Assembly: GCF_036985595.1 (NCBI RefSeq)
Contig: NZ_BTPU01000102.1
Coordinates: 1 to 45,064, forward strand
Direction: 5' to 3'
Length of the DNA: 45,064 nt
DNA from: Vallitalea maricola
GTDB lineage: Bacteria > Bacillota > Clostridia > Lachnospirales > Vallitaleaceae
Shown here: piece by piece, positions 26,115 through 33,268 of the stretch
Numbering within the stretch: position 1 is the first letter of the stretch
How the letters are laid out: every line of letters starts with the position of its first letter
Notes under the pieces: model-generated
The model's input: the letters and a program-made list of their open reading frames with translations, nothing else
What the model was told of the DNA's origin: nothing
Database searches by the model: none
Position numbers and translations under genes: made by a program

Positions 26115-26175
26115 TAGTAACTACCAAAATAACCACTACATAATTAATTAGTAATTATTATAGTAGCTACCAAAA
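26115..26175. promoter_or_regulatory. Paired direct repeats upstream of azlCD
   Basis: TAGTAACTACCAAAA (26115-26129) and TAGTAGCTACCAAAA (26161-26175) differ at one base and start 46 bases apart. The cores GTAGCTAC and TAGTAACTA are near-palindromic, as in operators. No regulator is adjacent, so the binding protein is unknown. Confidence 0.5.
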
Positions 26176-26358
26176 ATTTTGTCAAGAATAATTACTATTC
26201 ACATAAAAAATTAAGATTTAATGACTCTATAGTTATGGAAAATAATATTTCTTGATATTTTATAGTAATTAAGATACTATATTATTAAATAATCAATAAC
26301 CAAATTTCATTTGTAAGTGAATCTATATCTTGAATTTAAGATAAAGGAGTGATGGTCA

Positions 26359-26871
26359 ATGGATGTTCCTTTCTATTTAGGCATAATCTTTATCATAGTT
26401 ATATATACGATATTCTTAATCATGGTTTACCGAGAAATAAAATTAATGCGCAATCTAGGAAAAGTAATAATAAATTTCAAGTGGAGTTTTAATTCTAATA
26501 TAATATATTTATTATTAATTATCGCTTACATCATTATTAATACAGTTTTACGATTGAGTTTTTATGCAATACTATTTATCATACCGTTTATTTTCTATCT
26601 TGGAAAATTCGCTAGGAATCAAAAATTTTATGAGTCAGGCATAGAATCATACCACAAGATTTGCAGATGGGATAGAATTCTTTCCTATGAATTGATACAT
26701 TCCTTAGATAATGAGATCGTTGAAGGTATTATCTTATATATAAAACCCTATAATCCTAATAAAAATGAAGAAATAGCAACATTCTACTTTACTGAAGATG
26801 AAACAGAAAAAGTAGTTGCTATTATGAAAGAAAATAATATTTCTGAATGTATATCAGATATTGATGATTAA
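26359..26871 (+). CDS. Hypothetical membrane protein
   Basis: This 170-residue protein has three predicted membrane segments (about residues 6-24, 48-66 and 67-85) and a soluble C-terminal domain of ~80 residues beginning near KICRWDRILSYE. A start with GGAGTGATGG upstream looks real, and a hairpin lies just after the stop. The soluble part contains IVEGIILYIKPYN and a TEDETEKVVAIMKENN tail, a beta-alpha pattern seen in small uncharacterised Bacillota membrane proteins. I do not recognise a function. It is monocistronic on the plus strand. Confidence 0.75.
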   Translation: MDVPFYLGIIFIIVIYTIFLIMVYREIKLMRNLGKVIINFKWSFNSNIIYLLLIIAYIIINTVLRLSFYAILFIIPFIFYLGKFARNQKFYESGIESYHKICRWDRILSYELIHSLDNEIVEGIILYIKPYNPNKNEEIATFYFTEDETEKVVAIMKENNISECISDIDD

Positions 26872-26877
26872 ATTTAT

Positions 26878-26899
26878 AGGGGCTTTTAGAATAGCCCCT
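26878..26899 (+). terminator. Hairpin after the membrane-protein gene
   Basis: AGGGGCT pairs with AGCCCCT around an 8-base loop. No T tract follows, so it may be a weak terminator or RNA-end stabiliser. Confidence 0.45.
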
Positions 26900-26954
26900 G
26901 ATGGAATGGCAATAGTTGCTTGTCTCTTTCTCCTTGTGTGATTGATTTATTTGT

Positions 26955-27947
26955 TTAAAAAGAATAACTTTCTCCTGCCTTTAGCACATAGGTTTCAGTT
27001 TTTAAACCTTCTTTAAATACCTCTAATGCATAATCACAAGTATCATGTGGTGATAAAAAGACTTTCTTGGCTCCACATTCATTAATTGTTTTTATAGTTC
27101 TTTGGATATCTTTTTTATTAATATTTTCCCATGGTTTTTTACCTGTTCCAATTATCCTTTGAGCCTGAACTCCAATATAATTTCCTCTTCCCTTCTTGAC
27201 GGGAAAGTGCAACCCACCCCCTATTGCATATATAGGAATATCTGATATTTTTCTTACCATGTCTATAATTATTTCTATCGTCGGGTGTCCACATCCTGTA
27301 AAAACAACTAATCCCTTTTCTTTTATATTAATGATTAAGGCTTGCTCTTGTGTTAAACCAAAGAAAAATAAACTCCTTGCTAAAGGTCCTGTAGATACAA
27401 TTCCTCCACTTAATTCTTGAGGTTTTTCAACATAACTAGATTTCATTGACATTACATTTCCTTTCTCAGGAACATAGCAAGTTTTTTCTTTCATCTTATT
27501 TCTCATTGTGTCTGGTAATTTAATGTCACGCCCTTTTGATGCTTTCATTCCTCCACAATGGTCTGGATGAAAATGAGAAATTGCTAATGCATCAATATTA
27601 TTAGGATATATATCGAAAGCTTTTAGATTATTTTCAAAAACATCCGTACTTGCCCCAAATCCAATATCATATAGTAAATTCCCATTATTGGTAGTAAAAA
27701 GATAAGAAACACCTGGTTCACTTTTATATCCTTGTTTTGCATAATATTCAACGATTACCTTAAGTTCTGCGTACTCTACTTCTTGTAGCTGTATTCTGGA
27801 CGCTTCTTTAATTCGTTTTTCATTATACTTAGCAGCTAATTCTTGGTTTTGTATAAACTTTTTGTTCTTCATAAGTAATATAGGAATCATAACAGGTGTA
27901 CTTAAAATAAGTGCAGGCCATAACAATGGATTTATTTTATAGTTCAT
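26955..27947 (-). CDS. Membrane-anchored metallo-beta-lactamase fold hydrolase
   Basis: This 330-residue protein has an N-terminal hydrophobic segment (residues ~8-26) that should anchor it in the membrane. The MBL domain shows HxHxDH at residues 125-130 (HFHPDH), GCGHP with another metal His, and later IGGGLHF and SPHDTC. This resembles the group annotated as dihydropterin-type MBL hydrolases. The substrate is unknown. GGAGG lies 8 bases before the ATG. A MarR regulator lies upstream in the same direction, with an operator-like palindrome on each side of its gene, so this is the likely regulated target. Confidence 0.85.
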   Translation of the reverse strand: MNYKINPLLWPALILSTPVMIPILLMKNKKFIQNQELAAKYNEKRIKEASRIQLQEVEYAELKVIVEYYAKQGYKSEPGVSYLFTTNNGNLLYDIGFGASTDVFENNLKAFDIYPNNIDALAISHFHPDHCGGMKASKGRDIKLPDTMRNKMKEKTCYVPEKGNVMSMKSSYVEKPQELSGGIVSTGPLARSLFFFGLTQEQALIINIKEKGLVVFTGCGHPTIEIIIDMVRKISDIPIYAIGGGLHFPVKKGRGNYIGVQAQRIIGTGKKPWENINKKDIQRTIKTINECGAKKVFLSPHDTCDYALEVFKEGLKTETYVLKAGESYSF

Positions 27948-27949
27948 GT

Positions 27950-28105
27950 TTATACCTCCATTTCAATTTTCTTTCCTTCATATTTACCAGATGTTACATG
28001 ATAGATCTCTTTGATATGATAATTGATGAAGGTAATTTCTTTGCAATTTACACCTTTATTCTTTAAATGGTTTTTATAACTATTTAATGCATCTTCATAG
28101 TATAC
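27950..28105 (-). pseudogene. C-terminal remnant of an unknown gene
   Basis: An open stretch of 51 codons ends in TAA (27952-27950) three bases before the MBL start, closely spaced as in an operon. It has no usable start codon and is preceded in frame by TAG (28108-28106). Its composition is protein-like (helical, with KNKGVNC and YHVTSGKYEGKK). It looks like the 3' end of a gene whose 5' part was deleted between marR and the MBL gene. Confidence 0.4.
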
Positions 28106-28113
28106 CTAGTATA
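28101..28113. promoter_or_regulatory. Operator-like palindrome downstream of marR
   Basis: TATACCTAGTATA has the form TATAC-NNN-GTATA. The same form occurs at 28604-28616 before marR. This copy lies between marR and the MBL hydrolase. Confidence 0.55.
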
Positions 28114-28136
28114 TTATTGTTTGTTTTTTTGCCGGC

Positions 28137-28583
28137 TTACTCGCCGGCACATAATATTTCGTTCAATTTAGTTAAGAAATCCTCTAATACTTGAAGTTCT
28201 TTTTCTTCCATATCATACATTACATCATAGATTTTCCCAAAACGCCTTTGTTCAAAGTCTTCATGCATTTTAAATGCTATATTTCCTTTCTTAGTTAAAC
28301 CAAAGATGACTTCTTTCTTATTATTAGGTAAATGTGTCTTGTATATCAAATCTTTTGCTAGAAGCTTCTTTGTAAATTTCTGCACTCCTCCTTTTGTTAT
28401 ATCCATAATCTTTGCAATCTCGGTCATATTAGACCCAGGATTTTCACCTATTGCTACAATAGTATGGATTTCTGAACCATATAATAAATCACCAGTTCCA
28501 AAATCTTTAGGCGTTTTTTCAATTTTATCAAAAGATTTCATGGATGAAAAATATAGTTTAATAATATTCTTATAGTTTTTCAT
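28137..28583 (-). CDS. MarR family transcriptional regulator
   Basis: This 148-residue winged-helix regulator has the MarR layout: an N-terminal dimer helix, then GENPGSNMTEIAKIMDITKGGVQKFTKKL as helix-turn-helix (residues ~47-75). The wing follows with KKEVIFGLTKKG. The C-terminal helices complete the dimer interface. A matching palindrome overlaps its own -10 region at 28604-28616 and a second lies after its stop, suggesting autoregulation and control of the MBL hydrolase. The inducer is unknown. The start ATG has AGGTG ~7 bases upstream. Confidence 0.9.
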   Translation of the reverse strand: MKNYKNIIKLYFSSMKSFDKIEKTPKDFGTGDLLYGSEIHTIVAIGENPGSNMTEIAKIMDITKGGVQKFTKKLLAKDLIYKTHLPNNKKEVIFGLTKKGNIAFKMHEDFEQRRFGKIYDVMYDMEEKELQVLEDFLTKLNEILCAGE

Positions 28584-28603
28584 GTAATCACCTATTCATA
28601 TAG

Positions 28604-28616
28604 TATACCAAGTATA
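28604..28616. promoter_or_regulatory. Operator-like palindrome at the marR promoter
   Basis: TATACCAAGTATA (form TATAC-NNN-GTATA) lies ~20 bases before the marR start and overlaps a TATACT -10-like block on the minus strand. Confidence 0.55.
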
Positions 28617-28732
28617 TAATATTATCAAGAACTTTTTATTATATCTCAATAACTATATTTAAGTTCATAGTTGTATAAAGGCAATATACGGTGAATCTCA
28701 TCTTCTAACAATCTTATATTATCAAAATAATA

Positions 28733-28784
28733 AAAACAGATGTATCTCAACAATAAGCTATCTTTGAGATACATCTGTTTTTTG
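28733..28784. terminator. Terminator after the 28844-29587 gene
   Basis: AAACAGATGTATCTCA pairs with TGAGATACATCTGTTT with T tracts on both strands. The stem matches much of that at 5238-5286. Confidence 0.85.
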
Positions 28785-28843
28785 TACTTTTAGAAAATCT
28801 AGAGTGATAATGATTCTTTGATAATGTCTTGTACGTAAGCATA

Positions 28844-29587
28844 TTATTTAAATACATTAGGAAAAAGTGCCAATATCATTAAAACAACTCCTGTTATAGG
28901 CATTACGTACCATGATATCTTTTGCATAAAGATATAAAAATCAGATGGTTCTGGATCTCTTACTGATAATATATGCTTCAAGTTAAAAAAGAATAATGGA
29001 TATTTATAGTCAAATATAGTAATACCAAATAGGAAAAATGCTAGAAATACTAAATGACCTGCACCACGTTTTTGTTCATTGTCACGTAACGAAAACTCTA
29101 CTACATTGATTAACGGTACTTTATAATCAGCATTAAATGGTGATTCATTATTATACGTTACTCTAATCAAACTATTATCAATTATAATCTCACCATTATT
29201 ATCTCGTAAAAAAGAACTATCTTTGTTATATTCTCCGTTAAAGATAATTTTACTATTTTCTTCTATTTCTATGTCTGATTTGTAGTTAGTTGTTTTATTA
29301 AATGTAACTGTGAATTCTTTATAGATATTATTAGGTAAATTAAAAGTCACATTAACATCGTTACCTTCTTCAGCTTCTCCTTTTACAGTTACAAGCATAT
29401 CACCATATCCATTATTTCCTTTATAATGATATTCAGAACCTACAACTTCTTTTTTCAAAAAAGCCTCTTCAAAATATACTCCACGAGTAAAGAAAATCTT
29501 GAAATAAAATATTAGAATAATACTTATTAGTACTAAGATAATTATTTTCTTTTTATTAGTCCACTTATTAGTTCCTTCTGAAGCCAT
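28844..29587 (-). CDS. Hypothetical membrane protein with extracytoplasmic domain
   Basis: This 247-residue protein starts at the ATG at 29587, with GGGGGAG 5 bases upstream. A longer frame overlaps the preceding regulator and lacks a ribosome site. One membrane segment lies near residues 13-33. A ~130-residue beta-rich domain follows, with AEEGNDVNVTFNLPNN and DIEIEENSKIIFNGEYN. Two membrane segments lie near the C-terminus (~178-198 and ~220-243). I do not recognise a family. It lies 25 bases downstream of an XRE regulator and probably shares its transcript. A terminator follows its stop. Confidence 0.75.
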   Translation of the reverse strand: MASEGTNKWTNKKKIIILVLISIILIFYFKIFFTRGVYFEEAFLKKEVVGSEYHYKGNNGYGDMLVTVKGEAEEGNDVNVTFNLPNNIYKEFTVTFNKTTNYKSDIEIEENSKIIFNGEYNKDSSFLRDNNGEIIIDNSLIRVTYNNESPFNADYKVPLINVVEFSLRDNEQKRGAGHLVFLAFFLFGITIFDYKYPLFFFNLKHILSVRDPEPSDFYIFMQKISWYVMPITGVVLMILALFPNVFK

Positions 29588-29612
29588 AATTTCTCCCCCT
29601 ATTATACAAAGA

Positions 29613-30023
29613 CTATTTGTTCTTAGAATTATCACTTACAATACTGTTTATCTCCCCTGCAATATCACATGTATTTGTAAGCATCTTTATCAAGAAATTT
29701 CTTGTCTGAGTGTTTAATTGCCTATTATTATATTTTAAATCTTTACTATTAGATATTTCTTCTATTATGTCATTTAACTTTTCATCTACCTGCTTATCTT
29801 GTAAAAATGTTTCAATTGGTAATGGAATATCTGTTCTACCTAACATGTAATCTGTTGATACATTGTAATAATCTGATAATGTTTTAAGTGTATTCATATC
29901 TAAATTACGTTTACCCTGCTCATAATATCCATATGCACTAGTAGTTATATTTAATAACTTAGCTATGTCTTTTTGTTTTAATCCTCTATCTTCCCTCAAC
30001 TGTCTAAGCCTTTTAACAAACAA
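29613..30023 (-). CDS. XRE family transcriptional regulator
   Basis: This ~136-residue protein starts at a TTG (30023), with AAAGGTG 7 bases upstream, giving the family-typical start MFVKRLRQLREDRGLKQKDIAK. The helix-turn-helix covers residues ~6-60 (LLNITTSAYGYYEQGKRN, YYNVSTDYMLGR). A ~75-residue helical C-terminal part follows with no known motif. It is divergent from a second, smaller XRE gene at 30203 across a 179-base spacer containing a palindrome. It probably represses both promoters and is co-transcribed with the membrane protein downstream. Confidence 0.88.
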   Translation of the reverse strand: MFVKRLRQLREDRGLKQKDIAKLLNITTSAYGYYEQGKRNLDMNTLKTLSDYYNVSTDYMLGRTDIPLPIETFLQDKQVDEKLNDIIEEISNSKDLKYNNRQLNTQTRNFLIKMLTNTCDIAGEINSIVSDNSKNK

Positions 30024-30051
30024 ACTAATCACACCTTTCATATGAATTTTA

Positions 30052-30064
30052 CAACTTAAAGTTG
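30052..30064. promoter_or_regulatory. Palindrome between divergent XRE genes
   Basis: CAACTTAAAGTTG is a perfect 13-base palindrome ~29 bases before the TTG start of the minus-strand XRE gene. TTGTT/AACAA-rich sequence continues through the spacer. It is a candidate operator. Confidence 0.45.
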
Positions 30065-30202
30065 GAAGTGTAAATAAATCAAGTCATAATGTTGTTTATA
30101 TTATTGACAAACATCATATTGTTGTATAAAATATATATAGAATTATTAATATTATTTTATTTCATCATATTATTAGGTTAGATTTAATAACGAGGTGTAA
30201 TC

Positions 30203-30424
30203 ATGATACGAATTAATTTAATAAAAAAAAGAGGCGACAAATCACAAAAAAGTGTTGCCGATTCCATAGGGATAACCACCAGCTATTATGGAATGATTGA
30301 ACTTGGTGTTCGAAATCCCAGCTTAGATGTAGCTATGGATATTGCTAACTATTATAATACTTCCATTGAAGATTTATTCTTTGATAACATTTCTTCAATA
30401 AAAACGGGACATGTACATAAATAA
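30203..30424 (+). CDS. Small XRE family regulator
   Basis: This 73-residue protein is almost wholly an XRE helix-turn-helix (SQKSVADSIGITTSYYGMIE, then PSLDVAMDIANYYNTSIEDLFF). It has the single-domain form seen in small clostridial and phage-type regulators. AACGAGGTG lies 5-6 bases before the ATG. It faces away from the 30023 XRE gene and is followed at 30493 by a small membrane protein gene with its own ribosome site. Together these may form a small regulatory module. Confidence 0.88.
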   Translation: MIRINLIKKRGDKSQKSVADSIGITTSYYGMIELGVRNPSLDVAMDIANYYNTSIEDLFFDNISSIKTGHVHK

Positions 30425-30492
30425 AACTTTTCATTTACATAATCATCATGCTTGAAGTACATTATATTTATATAAATATCAGGGGGCTTTAG

Positions 30493-30651
30493 ATGTTATT
30501 TTTAGATTTCGTGATTGGTTTCTTAGTAGGTTCTATGGGTAAATACTTAATACTGGAATGTATTTCGTACCATACTAAAAAAAAGATATGGAGAAAGCTA
30601 AAGAAAAGTATGGAAATGGAAGATTTTTTTGAAGTAAATCATAAACAATAA
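30493..30651 (+). CDS. Small membrane protein, 52 residues
   Basis: This 52-residue frame has an AGGGGG ribosome site 6 bases before its ATG. Residues ~1-20 are hydrophobic (MLFLDFVIGFLVGSMGKYL) and the rest is basic then acidic (KKKIWRKLKKSMEMEDFFEV). It is one membrane helix with a charged cytosolic tail. It follows the small XRE gene by 68 bases, and a strong terminator starts 34 bases after its stop. I know no function. The good ribosome site and tidy context make it likely real. Confidence 0.65.
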   Translation: MLFLDFVIGFLVGSMGKYLILECISYHTKKKIWRKLKKSMEMEDFFEVNHKQ

Positions 30652-30684
30652 TTATGCCACTCCAATTATACTTACATATATACT

Positions 30685-30721
30685 AAAACACACCTCAATA
30701 CAAATAAACGAGGTGTGTTTT
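30685..30721. terminator. Strong bidirectional terminator
   Basis: AAAACACACCTC (30685-30696) pairs perfectly with GAGGTGTGTTTT (30710-30721). It lies between the converging small membrane protein gene and the 30745-31131 gene. Confidence 0.88.
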
Positions 30722-30744
30722 AATAATTAGCTTCATGCTATGAT

Positions 30745-31131
30745 TTAATTATTCTCAAATATTGAATATAAATCTTTAAAATTTATGTCTTCTGATTTTA
30801 TGTATGTATTATCATCTAACTCTATAATACCATTTTCATCAATATTCAATTTAGTCTTTCCATTCTTATTATAGAAAATTATGTTTAGATATGGTAATTG
30901 TATAGCTGTATCAGATTCAGTAAATTCTGCTGTATTGAACAACTCTTCTAATTCTGAGATATCTTCTTTATTATCAATCTCAGCCATATGACTACTATAA
31001 CCATATCCTATACAAACGCTAGTAGAATTATGAATTTTTTCTAGTGGTGAATTCTGTAATTTGAATAAGTATAATACTAAAATTACTAATATCAAACATG
31101 CAAAAAAGTACGGTACATTCTTCTTTTTCAT
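30745..31131 (-). CDS. Hypothetical membrane-anchored protein
   Basis: This 128-residue protein has an N-terminal anchor (basic start, hydrophobic residues ~8-24) and no lipobox Cys at its end. The extracytoplasmic ~100 residues are acidic, with SVCIGYGYSS, a DISELEELFN segment and a C-terminal DLYSIFENN. This resembles small exported clostridial proteins of unknown role. A terminator follows its stop. No family is recognised. Confidence 0.7.
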   Translation of the reverse strand: MKKKNVPYFFACLILVILVLYLFKLQNSPLEKIHNSTSVCIGYGYSSHMAEIDNKEDISELEELFNTAEFTESDTAIQLPYLNIIFYNKNGKTKLNIDENGIIELDDNTYIKSEDINFKDLYSIFENN

Positions 31132-31222
31132 CTTATCACCATTTACATAATATTTTTATCTATTGCATATACCATTATAACACATCTGATTCTTTAGTTT
31201 AATAATATTATACTACAATTAA

Positions 31223-32545
31223 TTAATTTAACTTAAAGATAAATATATCACTACCACCACTAGGAGCTATCTTACCTCCAAGAACATATCCTGAATCGCT
31301 TGTTTGATATACATAGGATGGATAATCAACATCAGATATATTATATGTTTGAATCCATTCAGTATTTCCAGAGGAATTTACTTTAATTAATGCTATATCA
31401 TAAAAAGATTTACTTGCAGCAGAATCATAATAACTAGCTGTTCCAGTTATAGCATAACCGCCATCATTAGTCTGGCTAACATAACTAGCGTCTTGATAAC
31501 TGTCATATCCATTGACATAAATATTTTTCTTCCAACTAGAATTGAAAGAAGAATCTAGTTTAGCTATTGACATCTTGCAAACATATTCACCATTTTCATA
31601 TTCGGAATCTCTACCACACATTATGAAACCTCCATCATTAGTAAGTTCCATATGTTCTACGATACCTTCCATAATATCATTATGGATTTTGCTCTGAATC
31701 AAATTACCAGTATTACTTATCTTCAATAATTTGGTTTGGTCATTACTTAATTCTGTACTATGTGTCCTAACGATTATATTGCCAGTTGATGGTTCTAGCA
31801 TAGTTTGTTGACCAAACTCATCTCTAGTAGTTGTTGTTAAAGTAGTACCCCATTGTAAATTTCCAGTTGAATCTGTTTTAATCAATAATGGTTCATAATG
31901 TCCGTCACCATATGATTTGGATGTTCCAATTATAAAATATCCACCACCGGTTGTTTGGATAACGTCATTACCATTATCAGATTTATCCCCACCAAAAAGT
32001 TTAATCCATTCAAAATTTCCAATAGAACTAAATTTTGCAAGGAAAACATCCTCATTTATTTCTCCAGTTACAATATATCCATTATCAGCAGTTTGGCTTA
32101 AACCTTTTACAGCCCAGCTATTGCCTTCACCATAGACATATGACCATTCAATATTACCTGTTGAATCAATTTTAGTCAGCCATATAAGGCTATTTCCAGT
32201 AGTTGCCCCCATTATGAATCCACCATCTGAAGTATTTTCGTAAAGTTTACTATTATTGTAGTCATATCCTTGATAGTTTATTAGATGCTGCCATTGTATA
32301 GATGAAGGTTGTACTGAAGCAGGTTCATTAACTGCTTTATTATTTATTAGATTATTGATTCCATCTTTTACATCTAATTTTACATCTGTCTTTGATAATT
32401 CCATAACAGTAGATTTATTAGTTATATTGTCATTCATAACTAGTTTATTTTCAATTACAGATTTTGCAAAAGAACCTGTTCCTACTACTAAGCATATAAT
32501 TAAAGTTAAAATTAAAGAAATTGTAAATTTGTTTTTTCTAAACAT
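31223..32545 (-). CDS. Secreted seven-repeat protein, probable beta-propeller
   Basis: This ~440-residue protein starts at the ATG at 32545, with AAAGGTG 6 bases upstream, and has a signal peptide (residues ~8-28). After a ~60-residue linker come seven repeats of ~45-50 residues. Each has a DGGYIVTG-like strand, then an LxKxDSTGNxEW-like strand. Clear copies begin SDGGFIMGAT, ADNGYIVTGE, GGGYFIIGTS, NDGGFIMCGR, NDGGYAITGT and SDSGYVLGGK. Seven repeats of this size fit a seven-bladed propeller. No lipobox, LPXTG or catalytic motif is visible. Binding to carbohydrate or surface protein is possible but not shown. Confidence 0.75.
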   Translation of the reverse strand: MFRKNKFTISLILTLIICLVVGTGSFAKSVIENKLVMNDNITNKSTVMELSKTDVKLDVKDGINNLINNKAVNEPASVQPSSIQWQHLINYQGYDYNNSKLYENTSDGGFIMGATTGNSLIWLTKIDSTGNIEWSYVYGEGNSWAVKGLSQTADNGYIVTGEINEDVFLAKFSSIGNFEWIKLFGGDKSDNGNDVIQTTGGGYFIIGTSKSYGDGHYEPLLIKTDSTGNLQWGTTLTTTTRDEFGQQTMLEPSTGNIIVRTHSTELSNDQTKLLKISNTGNLIQSKIHNDIMEGIVEHMELTNDGGFIMCGRDSEYENGEYVCKMSIAKLDSSFNSSWKKNIYVNGYDSYQDASYVSQTNDGGYAITGTASYYDSAASKSFYDIALIKVNSSGNTEWIQTYNISDVDYPSYVYQTSDSGYVLGGKIAPSGGSDIFIFKLN

Positions 32546-32815
32546 ACTAATCACCTTTCTCTTTTGCTAATTTCAGAACCTATTTGTTTCTAATACCGAA
32601 AACGGATTAAAATATAATCCGCTAACTCTCCTCCTCATCATTTATTTTTCCAACAAATAGAATCTCCTTAAACATTATATATTTTGCATTATTTTTTGTC
32701 AATTAAATAATATCCAGTAATTTTTTAATTAATTTTAAATATATTACAATTATTTTCACGTTTTTACATACAATATCAACAAATTCAAAGGGATTATAAA
32801 TATTAAAGAGGAAAA

Positions 32816-33004
32816 TTATAAGAAAATGTCTTTTTTAACGTACACACTAATATCGATTATTATTAAATGAATTTCTACTTCCTTAACTATGTTTAATACT
32901 TCTATTCCATTATAGGCTTTAAAAACCTCATAACCTTCATTCTGTAAATATATATCTATTGCTTCTACTATCTCCTTATCATCATCACATACTAATATAT
33001 TCAC
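32816..33004 (-). pseudogene. Truncated response-regulator receiver fragment
   Basis: The first ~52 residues match a receiver domain: ILVCDDDKEIVEAIDIYLQN with the acidic pocket, then LIIIDI where the phosphoacceptor Asp lies. The frame then ends after a short unrelated tail (YVKKDIFL). The rest of the receiver and the DNA-binding domain are missing. AGAGGTG lies 7 bases before the GTG start, so the 5' end is intact. The gene appears cut by a deletion. No sensor kinase is in the window. Confidence 0.75.
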
Positions 33005-33213
33005 GACGTATCACCTCTACATGCTATATTTTTCTTCATCATATTATATCACACCTTTTCTTTGAACTAATAAAGATATCTTATCAAAAATACTTATTTA
33101 ATAAAATTCTTAAGAATTTCTTATTTTAGGTCTATTTGTTCATAAAAATATAATTTTAGGCTACGAAGATAAAGCAGATAATAGTAAATTTTTACGCTGA
33201 TAGACAATCAGAA

Positions 33214-33256
33214 AAAGCTGATATGTACACTTTAGTAACGCATACGTATCAGCTTT
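33214..33256 (-). terminator. Terminator after the MATE gene
   Basis: AAAGCTGATATGTA (33214-33227) pairs with TACGTATCAGCTTT (33243-33256) with one G-U pair. It lies just after the pump stop. Confidence 0.75.
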
Positions 33257-33268
33257 AAAATATTTATA

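Noticed and set aside
26115..26175. The two 15-base repeats as a CRISPR
   Set aside because: There are only two copies, the repeat is short, and the spacing holds promoter-like DNA; no cas genes are present.
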